DNA of 10,731 nucleotides. Source: Euperipatoides rowelli (Eukaryota; Onychophora; Udeonychophora; Euonychophora; Peripatopsidae). The stretch is from the NCBI GenBank assembly GCA_003024985.2, contig PXIH01S0095930.1. One strand, written 5' to 3'. The position numbers and the translations under genes were made by a program. Shown here piece after piece: positions 8,871 through 10,731 of this stretch. The notes under the pieces are model-generated. The model searched no databases, was not told where the DNA came from, and saw only the letters and a program-made list of their open reading frames with translations. Every line of letters starts with the position of its first letter. Position 1 is the first letter of the stretch.

Positions 8871-8967
8871 AGGACTGTCAAATTAAATAAGCCTCTAGTT
8901 TTTCATTTAAATTCATTAATTATTAATGAATCTAAAAGAAAATTAGAGGCTTTATTAAAATTGACTA
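8871..8967. repeat. ~96-bp imperfect palindrome (foldback)
   Basis: The left arm GACTGTCAAATTAAATAAGC, continuing into CTCTAG, is mirrored by the right arm TAGAGGCTTTATTAAAATTGACT. The centre ATTCATTAATTATTAATGAA (8911-8930) is itself palindromic around 8921. It sits between the hAT left coding block and its right end. It could be a tiny foldback MITE or a subterminal hAT palindrome. Confidence 0.8.
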
Positions 8968-9004
8968 TTTATTGTAGTAGCATATTTTTTAAAAGAGAAG
9001 CTTG

Positions 9005-9055
9005 AGGGGGGAGATTAAAATATATATTAATCATTAATCCCCCCCCCCCCCCCCC
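9005..9055. repeat. G6...C17 inverted tract
   Basis: GGGGGGAGATTAAAATATA (from 9005) pairs with TTAATCATTAAT followed by a run of 17 C (9039-9055). The arms GGGGGAGATTAA and TTAATCCCCC can form a hairpin. The C run length is likely variable and poorly assembled. It lies just inside the hAT right end. Confidence 0.75.
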
Positions 9056-9157
9056 ATCTGTTTGAAAAAAAATAGTTTTGTGGGGTCACGCTTGGGTTAT
9101 TTTAACAATTAATGGATTTTTAGGGGTCTAGACTGCAAAATATTTGAGAAACACTGC

Positions 9158-9304
9158 TGTAAATAATCAACTTATAATTAAAAATTAAAAATAATGTGAA
9201 TATCTATTATATTATTCATGTGACTTGCTGATATCATGGGTTTTAATACTATAATGCAATATAAGGAAATAACGAATTATTACTTTTAAAAACCAACAAA
9301 AATT
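9158..9304 (+). repeat. ~150-bp direct repeat, copy 2 (outside hAT end)
   Basis: Begins CTGTAAATAATCAACTTATA immediately after the hAT right end and ends AACCAACAAAAATT. It is about 95% identical by eye to 7852-8002; differences include CTTATAGTAATT versus CTTATAATT and ACCAAATT versus ACGAATT. The start-to-start distance is 1306 bases. Confidence 0.92.
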
Positions 9305-9343
9305 TAATCACTAATAATTCAAAATAGAAACACACAAGTGAAT

Positions 9344-9402
9344 AAGCCCATTACACGGGCATCAAATACAGAATTTGTTCAATAGCCTGCAACTTTTGTT
9401 AT
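9344..9402 (+). repeat. 59-bp interspersed repeat, copy 1
   Basis: AAGCCCATTACACGGGCATC followed by AATACAG, ATAGCCTGCAACTTTTGTTA. It matches 10473-10531 across its length and 10363-10386 over the first 24 bases. A fragment resembling its start (ATAAGCCNGTTA) is seen again near 9501. Confidence 0.8.
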
Positions 9403-9533
9403 AAGTCATGAATAGTCAATGGTAGAGAAGCAGGAGGAGATTAGGCAGCTCTTGGTCTTGAAGGAGACCTTTCTGATATTTTTTTCACTTAAAGATTCCA
9501 ATAAGCCNGTTAGATAATTATTCTATTGCTGGC

Positions 9534-9553
9534 TCGATCGATCAATCGATCGA
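9534..9553. repeat. (CGAT)n near-palindrome
   Basis: TCGATCGATCAATCGATCGA, a short tetranucleotide microsatellite that is nearly self-complementary, located just before the first long direct-repeat unit. Confidence 0.85.
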
Positions 9554-9555
9554 AT

Positions 9556-9922
9556 GACTTTGATTTTTTGGTTGTTGGATTATGGAGTTTGCAAACTCGG
9601 ATTGGTTATTGATTGCCTGTAGATGTACCATTTTGCCAGAAAAAATCTGAGTTAATTTTTCTTTCATTTTCTCCCCAACTGCCTTCAGTCTCCTGCTTCA
9701 TCACTTCTTCAAAAATCTTTACTCTTTTCTTGAGATCATAGATCATTCCCTAAGTTTTCTTTTCTGTGTTTCTCTATACTCCGATTGGTTATTTTTCCGC
9801 AATCTTTGTGAGGACAGCCTCTGTAGAAAAGTTGCTTTGGTGTTGAAGACCACCTAATTGTAAAATTTGTAAGTTACCAATATTCTGATACTTTGCAAAT
9901 GGATCTTTGCCTAGTGGGAGAT
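9556..9922 (+). repeat. Long direct repeat, unit A (367 bp)
   Basis: Begins GACTTTGATTTTTTGGTTGT and ends TTTGCCTAGTGGGAGAT. The first ~56 bases and the last ~150 bases match unit B at 9989-10246; the middle (about 9612-9760) is longer here. It contains two CTCNGATTGGTTATT motifs. No coding function can be supported. Confidence 0.88.
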
Positions 9923-9988
9923 GTTGGTTGGTTACTATTTTTCACCAAATTGTGTTTGTTATAATAATTCGACCGCAAAGAATAAAAC

Positions 9989-10246
9989 GACTTTGATTTT
10001 TCGGTTGTTGGATTATGGAGTTTGCAAACTCGGATTGGTTATTGACCTCCCTCAGTCTCGTGATTCTTCTCTTCTTCCAACATCTTTACTGTTTTCTAAA
10101 CTCGAATTGGTTATTTTTTCTGCAATCTATGTGAGGGTAGAGTCTCTGAAAAGAAGTTGTTTTGCCGTTGAAGCCCAACTAATTATAAAATTTGTAAGTT
10201 ACCACTTTCCTGACACTTTGTAAAGTGATCTTTGCCTAGTAGGAGA
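9989..10246 (+). repeat. Long direct repeat, unit B (258 bp)
   Basis: Begins GACTTTGATTTTTCGGTTGT, shares TTGGATTATGGAGTTTGCAA with unit A, and ends TTTGCCTAGTAGGAGAT. It is about 110 bases shorter than unit A because of internal deletions. The plus-strand open frame through it is not recognisable as a protein. Confidence 0.88.
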
Positions 10247-10289
10247 TATCAGGAAAGTTAAAAATGTAATTTTTTGGAAGCTTTTGAAA

Positions 10290-10497
10290 TTTTGGAAGAC
10301 CAAAAATGTTTAAAGTCCAGAGCAGACTGAAGATAAATTTGTGTTCTCTTTTTTTTAGTATTAAGCCCATTACATCGGCATCAAACATTTTTTTTTTTTT
10401 GTAATCTTTTTTGGAAGGCAAAAAAAAGTTTCAAGTCCAGAACAGACTGAAGAGAAAATTGTGTTCTCTTTTAAGCCTGTTACATGGGTATCGGATA
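10290..10497 (+). repeat. Tandem repeat of ~120 bp, two units
   Basis: TTTGGAAG, AGTCCAG(A)GCAGACTGAAG, TTGTGTTCTCTTTT and AAGCCCATTACA occur in order at 10290-10386 and again at 10411-10497, with a period of about 120. The units differ by homopolymer lengths and scattered substitutions. Each unit ends in the start of the 59-bp repeat, so that repeat is part of this larger unit. Confidence 0.85.
10363..10386 (+). repeat. 59-bp interspersed repeat, copy 2 (partial)
   Basis: AAGCCCATTACATCGGCATC followed by AAAC; only the first 24 bases of the 59-bp repeat are present before a T run. Confidence 0.75.
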
Positions 10498-10531
10498 CAG
10501 AATCGGCTCCATAGCCTGCAGCTTTTGTTAT
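10473..10531 (+). repeat. 59-bp interspersed repeat, copy 3
   Basis: AAGCCTGTTACATGGGTATC, then ATACAG and ATAGCCTGCAGCTTTTGTTA. On the minus strand it reads ITKAAGYGADSVSDTHVTGL; copy 1 reads ITKVAGY, a stop, then SVFDARVMGL. The minus-strand reading may be a relic of coding sequence, but no family is recognised. Confidence 0.8.
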
Positions 10532-10731
10532 CTTATACATAAAAATGAAAATTTGTCTGTCTGTCTGTATGTTCACTATACAAATCCACAGTTTTAGAAA
10601 TAGAGGCGAGAAATTTTTCACAAATGTCTCTTTCAACTCTGGACCGATTATAGGCTATTTAAATTTGAGCTGGGTCATTCACAGAGGGGCCAAAAGCCCT
10701 TTAAAGTATTCAACCAATCAGAGTGCAGCAA
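10532..10731 (+). repeat. (GTCT)n block typical of an interspersed invertebrate repeat
   Basis: CATAAAAATGAAAATTTGTC leads into GTCTGTCTGTCTGTATGTTC, then AAATCCACAGTTTTAGAAAT and ends with CAACCAATCAGAGTGCAGCA. Similar '(TCTG)n TATGTTC' leaders are known from repeats scattered in arthropod genomes (general impression, not searched). The block runs off the window edge and its element type is unknown. Confidence 0.5.

Larger units (their letters stand above)
7135..9156 (-). mobile_element. Decayed hAT-superfamily DNA transposon
   Basis: The two edges form degenerate inverted ends: CAGGAGTTTCTAAAGGTAG from 7135 on the plus strand, and CAGTGTTTCTCAAATATTT from 9156 on the minus strand. The second is close to the common hAT end CAGTGTTTCTCAAA. 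Between them, on the minus strand, lie a central transposase block (8643-8326) and a C-terminal dimerisation block (7852-7574) in the right order for one transposase. About 2 kb is short for an autonomous hAT, and the coding parts are broken. No 8-bp target duplication is visible (GACTAGCT left, CTGTAAAT right), so one edge may be off or the flank rearranged. A ~150-bp foreign repeat interrupts the coding region. Confidence 0.62.

Noticed and set aside
7852-9304. LTR pair of a short retrotransposon
   Set aside because: The ~150-bp repeats lack TG...CA ends, primer-binding and polypurine sites, and the sequence between them is a hAT transposase in reverse orientation.
9921-10223. Plus-strand open frame of 100 codons in repeat unit B
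   Set aside because: The equivalent frame is not kept in unit A and no motif is recognised.
9344-10531. CRISPR-like array
   Set aside because: Repeats are irregularly spaced, diverged and of several nested kinds in eukaryotic-type DNA.

Overview
This window looks like intergenic DNA from an invertebrate animal, most likely an arthropod (low confidence). It is strongly AT-rich, has homopolymer runs and scattered single Ns typical of a draft assembly, and carries no intact protein-coding gene. Almost everything recognisable is a decayed mobile element or repeat. The assignments come from residue patterns read by eye; no database search was possible.

Region by region. Positions 1-1004 are AT-rich with no supportable gene. 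Positions 1005-1431 (minus) hold a broken Gag fragment of a Ty1/Copia-type retrotransposon. Positions 1658-3780 (plus) hold the main relic: an intronless but heavily frameshifted gene whose pieces, read in order, give a conserved N-terminal block, an XPG/FEN1-like (PIN-fold) nuclease pattern and a C-terminal tesmin/TSO1-like CXC cysteine domain. Behind it lie a 48-bp tandem duplication and a minus-strand tRNA-derived SINE with a visible target-site duplication. Positions 4580-5340 (minus) are the 3' end of a LINE, with the C-terminal zinc-knuckle region of its reverse transcriptase. A second, plus-strand tRNA-derived SINE sits at 5625-5911.

Positions 5912-7134 hold only low-complexity sequence. 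Positions 7135-9156 (minus) are a decayed hAT-superfamily DNA transposon with degenerate ends, a readable C-terminal dimerisation region and a central transposase block. It is interrupted by a ~150-bp sequence whose second copy lies exactly outside its right end, and it carries a ~96-bp palindrome. Positions 9344-10731 are a nested cluster of direct and tandem repeats of an unidentified family, ending in a (GTCT)n-bearing block.

Nothing here works together as a pathway. The most interesting item is the nuclease plus CXC family relic, a domain combination that could belong to a poorly described mobile element. The hAT/150-bp repeat arrangement and the terminal repeat cluster come next.
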